From CALAGB01 sp963789565 (GTDB lineage: Bacteria; Chloroflexota; Chloroflexia; Thermomicrobiales; Thermomicrobiaceae): 64,000 bases of DNA. A program made the position numbers and the translations under genes. Below the pieces are notes generated by a model that was not told where the DNA came from, ran no database searches, and was given only the letters and a program-made list of their open reading frames with translations. This document shows positions 35,184 to 44,066 of the stretch, piece after piece. The stretch's first letter is position 1; each line of letters opens with the position of its first letter. Location of the stretch: the NCBI GenBank assembly GCA_963789565.1, contig CAWBKX010000002.1:248001-312000 (forward strand), written 5' to 3'.

Positions 35184-36323
35184 TCAACGTCTCGTTCTGG
35201 CCGCTTGTACACGGTCGACAAGCTTCTCCACGGCAATCTGCCGGTTGAGCGCTCCGACCACTCCCTCGTCACCAACGATCAACAACGTGTCGGTGCGCCC
35301 CTCGGTCAGCTCGTTGAGCAACCTGCGAACCGAAATGGACTGATCTAGCGTCGTCAAGTGCGAAATCGGCACCATGGCTTGCTCGGACGTCGTCGTGGGC
35401 CACTCGTTCCGGCGGAAGTGACGCAATTCTTGGAGCGAGAGAATGCCGATCACGTCGCCGCCACGCATCACCAATCCAGGACCCGAATGCATCTCTGCCA
35501 GCAGCGCTTCAAGGGCAGCGTCCAGCGGCTGGTCCGCCCGAACGTGCGGATTGAGTCCGCGTACCGCCTCGCCCGCGGTCAGGGATCCGCCGAGGGCGAG
35601 AAGCGCCGAGCGCGTCATCTCCTGCCGTCCGACGCGCGCCACCGACCATGCCGCCAACATCACCCAGATTCCGAGAAGCGACCAGGATCCGCGACTGCCC
35701 AGCAGGACCAGCGCGCTAGCCAACGCAAACGTGCTGATAATCTGTCCATATGCCACCGCCGCGCGCGTTCCAGACGTGAAGTCGTCGTGCAGGTACCAGA
35801 CGAGTGCGCGAAAGATTCGCCCACCGTCCAATGGATATCCCGGAAGTAGGTTGACGACCGAAAGCACCCCGTTGACCAGTGTGAGAAAGAGCAGATCGTG
35901 ACGTAAAGAGGTGGAGTTGCCCGGGGCCAGCCACCATAGAAGCGCGAAAATTCCGCTGACCGCGCCGCTGAACAACGGTCCCGCGATGGCGATGGCTGTT
36001 TCCTCTTGCGGAGTTCCTGGCTCATTGAAATCGTCCGAGGCGCCGCCGAGCGGGTAGATGGAGATGCGCTCTGGAGCGCGACCGAGACGCTGTCCAACGA
36101 CCGCGTGGGCCACTTCATGCAGGAGAATTGAGCCAACGGCTGCCGCCGCGAGAACCAATCCGTTCAGGCACCAGAGGATGGTGTGCGCGGTGATCTCGTC
36201 TCGTGGTGCAAGCTCAACCGCGGTTAGTGCCAACGCGCCGAGCGTGGCGACGAACCACGGGACGCGGACCGTGAAAACTCGTCCACAGATGCTTAATTCT
36301 GGTCCGGGTCGTTGAGCGAGCAT
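35184..36323 (-). CDS. Site-2 protease (M50) with paired CBS domains
   Basis: The 379-residue protein has about six membrane segments. The zinc motif HEVAH is at residues 69-73 and the second metal motif in PGYPLDGGRIF near residues 161-171. The last 120 residues look like two CBS modules (ALEALLAEMHSGPGLVMRGG, SISVRRLLNELTEGRTDTLL). This is the group III SpoIVFB-like class, where CBS domains bind adenine nucleotides and regulate proteolysis. The substrate may be a membrane-bound anti-sigma or transcription factor. No such gene is adjacent; the c-di-AMP receptor gene lies 74 bases upstream. Confidence 0.88.
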   Translation of the reverse strand: MLAQRPGPELSICGRVFTVRVPWFVATLGALALTAVELAPRDEITAHTILWCLNGLVLAAAAVGSILLHEVAHAVVGQRLGRAPERISIYPLGGASDDFNEPGTPQEETAIAIAGPLFSGAVSGIFALLWWLAPGNSTSLRHDLLFLTLVNGVLSVVNLLPGYPLDGGRIFRALVWYLHDDFTSGTRAAVAYGQIISTFALASALVLLGSRGSWSLLGIWVMLAAWSVARVGRQEMTRSALLALGGSLTAGEAVRGLNPHVRADQPLDAALEALLAEMHSGPGLVMRGGDVIGILSLQELRHFRRNEWPTTTSEQAMVPISHLTTLDQSISVRRLLNELTEGRTDTLLIVGDEGVVGALNRQIAVEKLVDRVQAARTRR

Positions 36324-36397
36324 CTGTCGAATCCAGAATTGAAACGCTGACGTGTCGCGCGATCAGCGTCGAGAAGATGCAGATGCCGCTGTGCGTG

Positions 36398-36682
36398 CTA
36401 GAGACGCTGATAATCTTCCAGGTCAAGCACAAAGACCGTGGCGGCGGCGGTCTGAATCTCACCAGTCTGCTCTTGCTGGGCTCTGGCTCTGGCCTCGGCG
36501 CGAATCAGATCCAGCACCTGATCTACCTGATGATCCTGAACGCCGATCATAACGGTCGTATTTCCGCGACGGAGGAACCCTCCGGTACTCGCCAAGCGGG
36601 TTGCCCGGAAATCGCTCTCGAGAAGCGCGTCGATCACATTGTCGGCGTCCTCGTTCTGGACGACCGCGATAATCAGCTTCAT
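36398..36682 (-). CDS. darA: Cyclic-di-AMP receptor (DarA/PstA family)
   Basis: The 94-residue PII-like protein matches the DarA/PstA (DUF970) family. It has the N-terminal MKLIIAVVQNEDADNVIDAL, then RATRLASTGGFLRRGNTTVM, where the TGGFLRxGNTT loop binds c-di-AMP, and a C-terminal strand VFVLDLEDYQRL. Known members are trimers that bind c-di-AMP; their output is not well defined. The ribosome binding site GGGAGAGGG is very strong. With the KimA-like importer at 6212-8260 it indicates c-di-AMP signalling in this organism, although no diadenylate cyclase lies in the window. Confidence 0.92.
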   Translation of the reverse strand: MKLIIAVVQNEDADNVIDALLESDFRATRLASTGGFLRRGNTTVMIGVQDHQVDQVLDLIRAEARARAQQEQTGEIQTAAATVFVLDLEDYQRL

Positions 36683-36747
36683 GAATCCCTCTCCCTATAA
36701 CGGTTAGGGGGCCGCTGCGCGATTATAGGTTGGCTAACGAATCAACG

Positions 36748-37173
36748 TCAACCGCGGCTTGCATCCAGGAAACTTTGCAGTATGAGGGCGGCCGCCACAG
36801 CGTCGATCTGCTGCTTGCGCTGTTTGGCTTTTCGTCCGGAATGCAAGAGTGCCTGTTCCGCCATAAACGACGTCAAACGTTCGTCGTGGAAGCGAATGGT
36901 GCGCCCGGTCTCCTCTTGAATCTTCTCAGCGAAGCGCCGGGCTTCGGCGGCCTGCGGCCCCTCTCGACCATTCATCCCGGTTGGCAGACCGATAATGATC
37001 AGCCCAGGATCGTACTGATTGACGATCGCGATCAATTCCTCCCAGCCGCCGTGTCGGAGATCCACGGTTTTCACGGGGCTGGCAATCATGTGCAGTTCAT
37101 CGCTCACAGCCACGCCAACCCGTCGTCCACCCGGGTCGAGCGCGAGGATTCTACGGTGAAGTGCTTGTTGCAT
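36748..37173 (-). CDS. ruvX: Holliday junction resolvase-like RuvX (YqgF)
   Basis: The 141-residue protein has the RNase H-fold YqgF signature. ILALDPGGRRVGVAVSDELH contains the first catalytic Asp, IIIGLPTGMNGREGPQAAEA the Glu/Lys loop region, and FHDERLTSFMAEQALLHSG plus QQIDAVAAALILQSFL complete the active site. YqgF acts in 16S rRNA maturation and possibly in recombination. ATG 37173 overlaps the 3' end of the upstream gene by 23 bases. Order alaS, membrane protein, ruvX is consistent with the common alaS-yqgF linkage in bacteria. Confidence 0.92.
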   Translation of the reverse strand: MQQALHRRILALDPGGRRVGVAVSDELHMIASPVKTVDLRHGGWEELIAIVNQYDPGLIIIGLPTGMNGREGPQAAEARRFAEKIQEETGRTIRFHDERLTSFMAEQALLHSGRKAKQRKQQIDAVAAALILQSFLDASRG

Positions 37174-38905
37174 TGGCGTTCGAAACGACAATCTTGATGT
37201 GCGAGTTCAGTTGCGGCATGTGCTGCGGCAACCAACTCGGCTGAATGACAATGTTGAATGAGGCCACGTCGCTCATCGATTCGAGTATCGTTCGAACCTC
37301 CGCCGGACTCTTCCCGACGATCTGTTTCTCGAGCATCTGCTGCTCATCCGCACTGATGACGGAACGAGTGCGTACCGTCGCGTGTCGGCTGAAGGATACC
37401 CCGTCGGGAAGCGCGACCGGGTCCCCGATCGTTACCGTGTCACCCAAGATGATGTCGTCCGAGCCAGCCTTGGCCGCGAGTTGGCGAGCGGCCTCATCCT
37501 TGGCTAGCGCATTAAGCTTTCCGGGGTCGAAAACTTGGCCGGTGATGGTCTGCGTGGCATGCACCGAAACCTGGTCGCCATCCTGGCCGGCAGCCAGCGA
37601 ATACTGGTACGTCGGATCAGACTTGGTCTCCGAATTCGGAACCATCTGCATGCCCGTCGAGATCGACGACTGAAACTCCTGGTCCACCTTCCCAGCGAGA
37701 TCCGTCTGCGCGGCCGCTTGAAGCGCATTGATGTCGTCCTGGCTGACCACGGCGATGCGCTTCATCGTGCCACCGCCAATAGCATCGCGATTAGTGAAAA
37801 AGACGCCGCTGTCCAACTGGCCGACGATCGTGCCCGCGTCCGTGTTGCCGGAATCACCAGCCGACGCTGCCGCCACGGCAACCGTCGCGGAGCCGAACGA
37901 GAGCGAGCCGTACGGATCGGCCGCCGGGACGGAGACGTCTTTCTGGGTGATGTAATTCATGCCGTTCTTCCCGGCCAACGCCGTCCCGCTTGGAACCGTC
38001 ACGACTTGCAGCAGAGGGTTCGTCAGCAACACATTCCCGTCGGCTGTTCCATCCGGTTCGAACCGCTCGCCGGTCGTCGGGATTTGTTTGTCGAAGGTTG
38101 ACGTGCTCGTTACTGGCTGCGGCTGAATGGTGACGTCGTAATTTTGCCCCGTACCCGCCAAACCGTAGACGAGATCCGCGCTGATCGATTTTTCGACCGG
38201 CACGACGGTCACGGTAGCCGTTGGCAGGATGTACATGAGGAGACCGGCGACGATGACCAACACGACCAACGGCGCGCCAATGGCGCCAAACAGCATGAAC
38301 GCGCGTTTCGTGGGTCGCGGGAATCGCCGCCGCCGGCGTTCATTTTCCGGCTCGGAGTCGTCCTCGATCCGCGGTGCGATCGCCTGTTCTCGCTGCACCG
38401 GCGGACGGACAACGGTCTGGGGCCGCTCGGCGAGTCTGGCCGCGACCTCAGGATCCATGATGACCGTGCCGGTGATCGCCTTTTTCTGGCCATTCCCGTT
38501 GTCACTCGAAGACGGGACCGGTTTGGGGCGATACGTAGCCAGGTCAGCGGTCGTATGCAGTTGGGTCCAAGCGCCGTCGATATTCTCTGTGTCACCACCG
38601 CGAGAAGGTAGGTTCTTGGTGTTGCCGCGCGAGCCGCTGCCGACGTCGATGTCGATCACGATCCAACCCAGCATGCGCGCCAGTTCCTGGCGCAATCGAT
38701 CGCCGGTCGAGATCGCCAACGTCACGTTGTGCGCGCGCGCCGTGTTGAGTACACGGTGAAACTCGGCCGCGGTCAGCAGTTCGTCGCAGTCGTCCGACAC
38801 AGTGACAAGGACACGTTCGTCTTTCATGTGAGGCAGGCGTTCGATCAGCGAGAGGACGTCCTCATTGCTGGAGATGTGAACGGCAGTCGATTCCTGCGTG
38901 CTCAT
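37151..38905 (-). CDS. Membrane-anchored protein with baseplate-J-like C-terminal region
   Basis: The 584-residue protein has a soluble N-terminal domain (residues about 1-90), a charged Pro/Arg linker ending in ENERRRRRFPRPTKR, and one membrane segment (LVVLVIVAGLLMYILP). An extracytoplasmic Ser/Thr/Asp-rich beta region follows, with PSGTALAGKNGMNYITQKDV and TNRDAIGGGTMKRIAVVSQD resembling the baseplate J/gp47 family. It lies between alaS and ruvX. No phage gene is near, so a cell-envelope function is more likely than a contractile tail. The N-terminal domain (EDVLSLIERLPHMKDERVLV) may be cytoplasmic. Ribosome binding site GGAGGGG precedes ATG 38905 by seven bases. Confidence 0.7.
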   Translation of the reverse strand: MSTQESTAVHISSNEDVLSLIERLPHMKDERVLVTVSDDCDELLTAAEFHRVLNTARAHNVTLAISTGDRLRQELARMLGWIVIDIDVGSGSRGNTKNLPSRGGDTENIDGAWTQLHTTADLATYRPKPVPSSSDNGNGQKKAITGTVIMDPEVAARLAERPQTVVRPPVQREQAIAPRIEDDSEPENERRRRRFPRPTKRAFMLFGAIGAPLVVLVIVAGLLMYILPTATVTVVPVEKSISADLVYGLAGTGQNYDVTIQPQPVTSTSTFDKQIPTTGERFEPDGTADGNVLLTNPLLQVVTVPSGTALAGKNGMNYITQKDVSVPAADPYGSLSFGSATVAVAAASAGDSGNTDAGTIVGQLDSGVFFTNRDAIGGGTMKRIAVVSQDDINALQAAAQTDLAGKVDQEFQSSISTGMQMVPNSETKSDPTYQYSLAAGQDGDQVSVHATQTITGQVFDPGKLNALAKDEAARQLAAKAGSDDIILGDTVTIGDPVALPDGVSFSRHATVRTRSVISADEQQMLEKQIVGKSPAEVRTILESMSDVASFNIVIQPSWLPQHMPQLNSHIKIVVSNANATSTSP

Positions 38906-38957
38906 ACTGTGTCCCCTCCCGCCTCAACGGCGGATTCGCTGCCCCGCGATGTGTTTG

Positions 38958-41597
38958 CTAGCCGGTGGAATGCTGTTCTATCGCTGTTCGGGCCGCGGCC
39001 AGCGCCTCGTCGAGCTTTGACGCATCGGTACCGCCGCCTTGGGCCGTGTCGGGCCTCCCGCCGCCTCGACCGCCAACCACACTCGACATGGCGCTGATCA
39101 ACGCTCGGGCGTCGTGGCCGCGTTCGACCTGATCCTTGGTCACCATCGCCAGCAGCGCTGGATCGCCGTCAATTAGCGCTCCGAGAACGACGATTCCCGA
39201 CCCAAGCTTGTCGCGCAGCCGGTCACCGACCTGCCGCATGGCTCCGCGGTTCGGCGCCTCAATACGAGTTATGAGCACCTGGGTCCCATCGATTGAGATA
39301 GCACTCTGTGTATCGTTGCCTGCACCGGCGCTGGCGAGCTCGATCTTGAGCCGCTCGACCTCGCGTTCGGCAACTCGTAGACGCTCAAGTTGATCGCCGA
39401 CGCTGGACACGATCTGATCCTGGCCTACATGCAGGCTGCGAGCGAGCGAGTCGCTCTGATACTTCAGACGAAGCGCCTGGTCGATGCTTGCGTGACCCGT
39501 GACTGCCTCAATGCGGCGAATGCCGCTGGCTACACTGGATTCGGAAGCGATCAGAAACAGTCCGATATCGCCCGTTCGATGCACGTGGGTGCCGCCGCAA
39601 AGCTCCTTGCTGTATCCCGGCACGGACACGACGCGCACGGTGTCCCCGTATTTCTCACCGAACAAGGCCATCGCCCCGGTTTGCGTCGCTTCGTCGAAAC
39701 TCATCACGTTGGTCTCAATCGGTTTGTTGGCAATCACCTCTTCATTGACCAACCGCTCGATGGCTTCGATTTGCTCAGCGCTGACAGCATCGAGATTGGT
39801 GAAGTCGAAGCGGAGCCGATCTGGAGCGACCAACGAACCGGCCTGTCGGGCATGGTCACCAAGCCTCGAGCGCAGCGCGGCATGCAGCAAGTGTGTCGCC
39901 GTGTGGTTGCGGCGGATGTCATCTCGACGTTTCGCGTCGACGGCTGCGTCGACGGCTTGTCCCTCTTGAATGAATCCCTCAACTACTTCCCCGCGATGGA
40001 CGGTCAGCCCCAGCGTTGGTCGCTGGGTGTCATCGACGCGAAAGAGGCCGGTGGAGCTGCGCAGCGTGCCGGAGTCTCCAACCTGACCGCCGGACTCGCC
40101 ATAGAATGGCGTCACGTTAAGGACGACCTCGGCGGGCTGGCCTGGCTCGAGGGTCTGGATGCGGCTTGCCTCTCCGATGATCCCCGTGATTGATCCGTCA
40201 TGCTTGGTGACGTCGTAACCAACGAAGACGACCGGCGGCTCGGCGAGTTCCGCGTACATTCCGGTTCGTTCCGCGGAGGTCGCGGCAAATTTCCCAGCCG
40301 CCGCGCGACTTTGATCGCGTTGCCCTTCCATGGCTCGATCGAATCCACTTTGATCGACGGTCAGACCCTCGTCCGTTGCCAGTTCATTGGTCAACTCGAG
40401 TGGGAACCCGAAGGTGTCGTAGAGTCGAAACGCATCGACTCCCGGGACGACCGACTCTCCGCGATTGCGCAACTCGGCCGCAAGCGTCTCGAAGCGCGTG
40501 ATCCCGGCAGCCAGCGTGCGCCCGAAATGCTCCTCTTCGTGACGGAGAATGGACTCAATGCGCTCTTTGGACGATACGAGATCCGGGTAGTGCGCGCCGA
40601 ACATCTCGATGACCACGTCGACGAGTTGCACCAGGAAAGGGCGATCGAGGCCGAGTAGTCGCCCATGCCGGATGGCACGACGAAGGACGCGGCGCAAGAC
40701 GTAGCTGCGGCCCTCATTGCCGGGAAGTACGCCGTCGCTGACAAGGAAGGTGACGGCACGTGTGTGGTCGGCAATGACGCGCAACGAACGGTCGACACTT
40801 TGCGATTCCTGGTAATGAACACCGGCAAGCTGTGCCGCCCGCTCAACGATCGGGAAGTAGAGGTCGGTCTCGAATACGGACGGCTTGCCCTGGAGGATCA
40901 TTGAGATGCGCTCGAGACCCATCCCCGTATCGATATTCTTGCGGGGCAGCGGACGCTGAGAGCCGTCCTTCTCTTTATAGAACTCCATGAAGACGAGATT
41001 CCAGGTTTCGAGGAACCGATCGCAATGCGCGCAGGCGGGACCGCAGTCTGGTCGGCCACAGCCATATTCAGGACCGCGATCGAAATAGATCTCCGAGTCG
41101 GGGCCGTCTGGACCGGTTTCGCCAACCGGGCCCCACCAGTTTTCCTCGTCACCCAGCTTGCGGATGCGCTCGATCGGAAGTCCGATGCTTTCGTGCCAGT
41201 AGTCATAGGCATATTGGTCAATGTCGTGCACAGTCGGGTACCAGCGGCTCGGATCGGTGCCGAATCCCTCGGTGAGGAGCTCCCATGCCCAGGTGATGGC
41301 GTCGTCCTTGAAGTAGTCTCCGACCGAGAAGTTACCCAACATCTCGAAGAAGGTCAGATGAGAGACGTCGCCCACCTCGTCGATGTCGACGGTGCGGAAG
41401 CATTTCTGGATCGACGTCATTCGCGATCTCGGCGGAGTCTCCAAGCCAAGGAAATAGGGCGTCATCTGCTGCATGCCCGCGGTCGTCAAGAGGACGGTTG
41501 GATCGTTCGCAGGAATCAACGACGTGCTGGGGACAGAAAGGTGCCCACGCTCGGCAAAGTACTCTCTGAATGTGCGGCGAATATCGTCACTCTTCAT
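38958..41597 (-). CDS. alaS: Alanyl-tRNA synthetase
   Basis: The 879-residue protein has normal AlaS architecture. The class II catalytic domain starts MKSDDIRRTFREYFAERGHL, with TSLIPANDPTVLLTTAGMQQ and the Zn-type CGRPDCGPACAHC insert. The editing domain has NHTATHLLHAALR and CGGTHVHRTGDIG. The C-terminal DHHA1 domain ends with GGRGGGRPDTAQGGG. It charges and proofreads tRNA-Ala. ATG 41597 is chosen because family similarity begins there. The downstream genes, a membrane protein and ruvX, follow on the same strand at close spacing and may be cotranscribed. Confidence 0.96.
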   Translation of the reverse strand: MKSDDIRRTFREYFAERGHLSVPSTSLIPANDPTVLLTTAGMQQMTPYFLGLETPPRSRMTSIQKCFRTVDIDEVGDVSHLTFFEMLGNFSVGDYFKDDAITWAWELLTEGFGTDPSRWYPTVHDIDQYAYDYWHESIGLPIERIRKLGDEENWWGPVGETGPDGPDSEIYFDRGPEYGCGRPDCGPACAHCDRFLETWNLVFMEFYKEKDGSQRPLPRKNIDTGMGLERISMILQGKPSVFETDLYFPIVERAAQLAGVHYQESQSVDRSLRVIADHTRAVTFLVSDGVLPGNEGRSYVLRRVLRRAIRHGRLLGLDRPFLVQLVDVVIEMFGAHYPDLVSSKERIESILRHEEEHFGRTLAAGITRFETLAAELRNRGESVVPGVDAFRLYDTFGFPLELTNELATDEGLTVDQSGFDRAMEGQRDQSRAAAGKFAATSAERTGMYAELAEPPVVFVGYDVTKHDGSITGIIGEASRIQTLEPGQPAEVVLNVTPFYGESGGQVGDSGTLRSSTGLFRVDDTQRPTLGLTVHRGEVVEGFIQEGQAVDAAVDAKRRDDIRRNHTATHLLHAALRSRLGDHARQAGSLVAPDRLRFDFTNLDAVSAEQIEAIERLVNEEVIANKPIETNVMSFDEATQTGAMALFGEKYGDTVRVVSVPGYSKELCGGTHVHRTGDIGLFLIASESSVASGIRRIEAVTGHASIDQALRLKYQSDSLARSLHVGQDQIVSSVGDQLERLRVAEREVERLKIELASAGAGNDTQSAISIDGTQVLITRIEAPNRGAMRQVGDRLRDKLGSGIVVLGALIDGDPALLAMVTKDQVERGHDARALISAMSSVVGGRGGGRPDTAQGGGTDASKLDEALAAARTAIEQHSTG

Positions 41598-41864
41598 GAT
41601 CAGATTGATCCCCACATAAATCGGCGCGCAGAATAGTAGCCATTGATTCTACCGATGGGCGCAACGAATGGACCACCCGACGCCGAGCGTGTACGTACAG
41701 TATCGCAACTGTGTGTCTGGCTGTCAACCGCGGCGAAGACTGGCATCGGCATTGCTGGAATGGCTACGGTCAGTGGCTCGAGACTATCGCCATTTCGCGA
41801 ATCCGCGGGTAGGCTGACTGCGTGCACCATTAGCGGTATCCGACCTTCCAGCCGAAGGACGCAC

Positions 41865-43037
41865 ATGAGCAACCCCACCGAGAACGCCGGCGATGACCGT
41901 CAAGCCAAGCTCATCTCCGCGCTCACAGAAAATCTGAACGCTGAACGACGCAGCGCCGCGACGTACCGATTCTTCGCCGATTGTGAACCGGATCCACACC
42001 GCAAGCAGATCCTCGGTCGCCTGGCGGATGCCGAGGATCGACATGCCGAGAAGTGGCGCGAGCGGCTGCGAGAGCTCGGTGTCAAACCACCCGAGGAACC
42101 GATCACAATTCCGCGCGTCGTGCGCATGCGCGCCAAGACGGACCTCACCGCGGCGCTGCGCGAAGCCGAGACGATCGAAAACGATCATCTGCGCCATTAC
42201 GAGGCGGAGGCTGTCTCGCTCAACGACCCGGGGTCAGCTCAGAGTATGAGGGACATCGCGCAAGAAGAAGCCAAACACGCCTCCACATTGCGGGGACTCA
42301 CATCAATTGCGCCGCGTGACACGGCTCCACGGTCTCGCCTCGACTCGTTGCTCAAGGGCGAGCGGCACGTCAGCTCGGGTACGTGGATCGCCGACGCGAT
42401 CTACGGGGCGAACGACGGGCTCGGCGCCGTGTTCGGTCTAGTGGCAGGCGTGGCTGGCGGCGCCGCATCAAGCCATTTCATCCTGTTGGCAGGCATCGCA
42501 GGCGCGGTCGCCAGTGCCGTGTCGATGGGATCTGGCGCATACCTAGCAGCCAAATCGGAACGCGAAGTGCATGAAGCCGAGATGGCACGCGAACGCCGCG
42601 AAATCATCGCAGACCCAGAAGAGGAGCGAGAGGAACTTTCACTCTTCTATCAACTCAAAGGGCTCACTGAGGCCGAGGCCAACATGCTGGCCGAGCGCAT
42701 CTCTCAAGATGAAGAGCAGTTTCTGAAAGTTCTTGCGTCAGAGGAACTTGGCTTGTCGGAAGAGCGCCTGCCCAAGCCAACGACCTCCGCGGCGTCAGCT
42801 ATGATCTCGACCGGCATCGGCGCCATCATTCCCGTTCTTCCGTTCTTCTTTGTTGCCGGTAACCCGGCCATCATCGCGGCCGCCGTTGTGAGTCTGATCG
42901 GGCATTTCGCGGTTGGGGCCGCCAAGAGTCTCGTAACGATTCGGTCGTGGTGGTCCAGCGGGCTCGAAATGACGATGATCGGCGTGATCGTGGGCGTCGT
43001 GACGTACGCCGTTGGGTTCCTGGTTGGCATGGGTTGA
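41865..43037 (+). CDS. mbfA: Membrane ferritin: rubrerythrin-like domain fused to VIT1/CCC1 domain
   Basis: The 390-residue protein begins with a rubrerythrin/ferritin-like four-helix domain (residues about 10-145) with Glu/His pairs in NLNAERRSAATYRFFAD, DAEDRHAEKW, ENDHLRHYEAEA and AQEEAKHASTL. A VIT1/CCC1-type domain of about five membrane segments follows, with IADAIYGANDGLGAVFGLVA and SMGSGAYLAAKSEREVHEAE. This matches membrane-bound ferritin A (MbfA), an iron exporter coupled to a ferroxidase-like sensor, in alpha-proteobacteria; the same fusion occurs elsewhere. ATG 41865 follows GAAGGA by seven bases. It is divergent from alaS. Confidence 0.85.
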   Translation: MSNPTENAGDDRQAKLISALTENLNAERRSAATYRFFADCEPDPHRKQILGRLADAEDRHAEKWRERLRELGVKPPEEPITIPRVVRMRAKTDLTAALREAETIENDHLRHYEAEAVSLNDPGSAQSMRDIAQEEAKHASTLRGLTSIAPRDTAPRSRLDSLLKGERHVSSGTWIADAIYGANDGLGAVFGLVAGVAGGAASSHFILLAGIAGAVASAVSMGSGAYLAAKSEREVHEAEMARERREIIADPEEEREELSLFYQLKGLTEAEANMLAERISQDEEQFLKVLASEELGLSEERLPKPTTSAASAMISTGIGAIIPVLPFFFVAGNPAIIAAAVVSLIGHFAVGAAKSLVTIRSWWSSGLEMTMIGVIVGVVTYAVGFLVGMG

Positions 43038-43061
43038 TTGCTACCATCTAAAAACGAAAAG

Positions 43062-43081
43062 CCCGCTCCAGTTGGAGCGGG
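43062..43081 (-). terminator. Terminator for the tRNA-Leu/rnpB/tRNA-His unit (possibly bidirectional)
   Basis: CCCGCTCCA and TGGAGCGGG form a perfect nine-base stem with a two-base loop. On the minus strand it is followed by CTTTTCGTTTTT, a good T tract; on the plus strand the tract is poorer, but the element also lies 24 bases after the membrane ferritin stop. Confidence 0.8.
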
Positions 43082-43097
43082 TTCGTCATGATCTAGA

Positions 43098-43174
43098 TGG
43101 GGTGCCTCGCGGGGCTCGAACCCGCAACCACTGGTTCCACAGACCAGTGCTCTACCTATTGAGCTAGAGGCACC
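43098..43174 (-). tRNA. tRNA-His (anticodon GTG)
   Basis: The anticodon arm is CTGGT-CTGTGGA-ACCAG with GTG at 34-36. The extra 5' G (G-1) faces C73, the His identity pair, and the CCA end is encoded. It lies 16 bases after the rnpB 3' end on the same strand. Confidence 0.94.
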
Positions 43175-43190
43175 ATGCACCGAATGACGT

Positions 43191-43560
43191 CAGGCGAGTA
43201 AGCCGAGTTCTGTTTTTGACGGCCATCTGTCTCGGTCGGCGAATACTCGCACGACCGGCCACGTCGTCGCCGAACGTGGCTGCTCTCGACTTCGAGCCTC
43301 GGCGAGTAACCTGCAAACGGCTCAGCCGGAGATTGCTGCGGGGAGGATTGCCCTTTTCACTCCGGACCATGTAAGCCCGGCAATCGTCTCTGTTGCTCTC
43401 GCGCTTGCGCGCGCCAATCTGGACTGTCAACGCCACCGGCTGACGTTTCCCTGACTTTCGTCAGGCACCCTCACTCTGTGCAGCTCGGACTTTCCTCTGG
43501 CTTGGCGCCAGCGGCCGTCCTGCCCAACATCACTCAGTTGTTAAGTTCGGCCACTCGTCA
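43191..43560 (-). ncRNA. rnpB: RNase P RNA
   Basis: Read on the minus strand, the 5' part contains the conserved CAGAGGAAAGTCCGAGCT and CACAGAG. The centre has GACGAAAGTCAGGG and the GCCGGTGGC stretch. The 3' part has GAGACAGATGGCCGTC followed by ACAGAACTCGGCTTA, which are the RNase P RNA core and 3' end. CGAGT near the 5' end pairs with ACTCG near the 3' end as P1. The exact termini are estimated from P1. The overall layout looks like the bacterial A type. It cleaves 5' leaders from pre-tRNAs with RnpA. Confidence 0.93.
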
Positions 43561-43579
43561 TGAACGAGCAGCCGGCCGG

Positions 43580-43666
43580 TGGTGCCGAAGGGGAGATTTG
43601 AACTCCCACGGGCTAAAGCCCACTACGCCCTGAACGTAGCGCGTCTGCCGATTCCGCCACTTCGGC
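43580..43666 (-). tRNA. tRNA-Leu (anticodon CAG)
   Basis: An 87-base class II tRNA. The acceptor is GCCGAAG/CTTCGGC with discriminator A and encoded CCA, the anticodon arm is CTACG-TTCAGGG-CGTAG, and there is a long variable arm. It lies 19 bases upstream of rnpB on the same strand. Confidence 0.93.
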
Positions 43667-43760
43667 CTATTCATTTTGCTTGTCCCTCGCACCCATCGCC
43701 GGAAATCTGCCGTCGAAATCGCAGTTATCGTCTCGGCTTGATGGTGCGCAAGCGTCTCGC

Positions 43761-43790
43761 AGTATAGCACAGCCTCTGACCGGCGGACAA
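43761..43790 (-). promoter_or_regulatory. Predicted promoter of the tRNA-Leu/rnpB/tRNA-His unit
   Basis: On the minus strand TTGTCC and TATACT are separated by 18 bases, about 95 bases before the tRNA-Leu 5' end. No other convincing promoter is seen between tRNA-Leu and tRNA-His, so one transcript for all three RNAs is likely. Confidence 0.6.
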
Positions 43791-44066
43791 GAACCATGTT
43801 CGCTGGAAAATGCTTCGCCCCAACCCGCGAATTAGGCAGCATTTGAGCCGTCGAAGGAGCGCGTATTGCGTTGATATTTCACGCTGTGTCAGGACCAAAG
43901 CCGACGCTGTGCTATGATGCAAGACGGATTGAAAACCGCCTGCTGAGCGCCGTCGCTGGTCGTGTCTACAGGTCATGATCGATTGATCCGGCGCCTATCC
44001 GCAGGAGATCTGATCGCCCAAGAAATTGCAGGGACGTTCGAATCGCGAACGGGAAGTGGAGACGAG

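Noticed and set aside
37151..38905. Baseplate-J resemblance as evidence of a prophage or contractile system
   Set aside because: No tail tube, sheath, portal or integrase gene is nearby, and the gene sits between alaS and ruvX with a membrane anchor.
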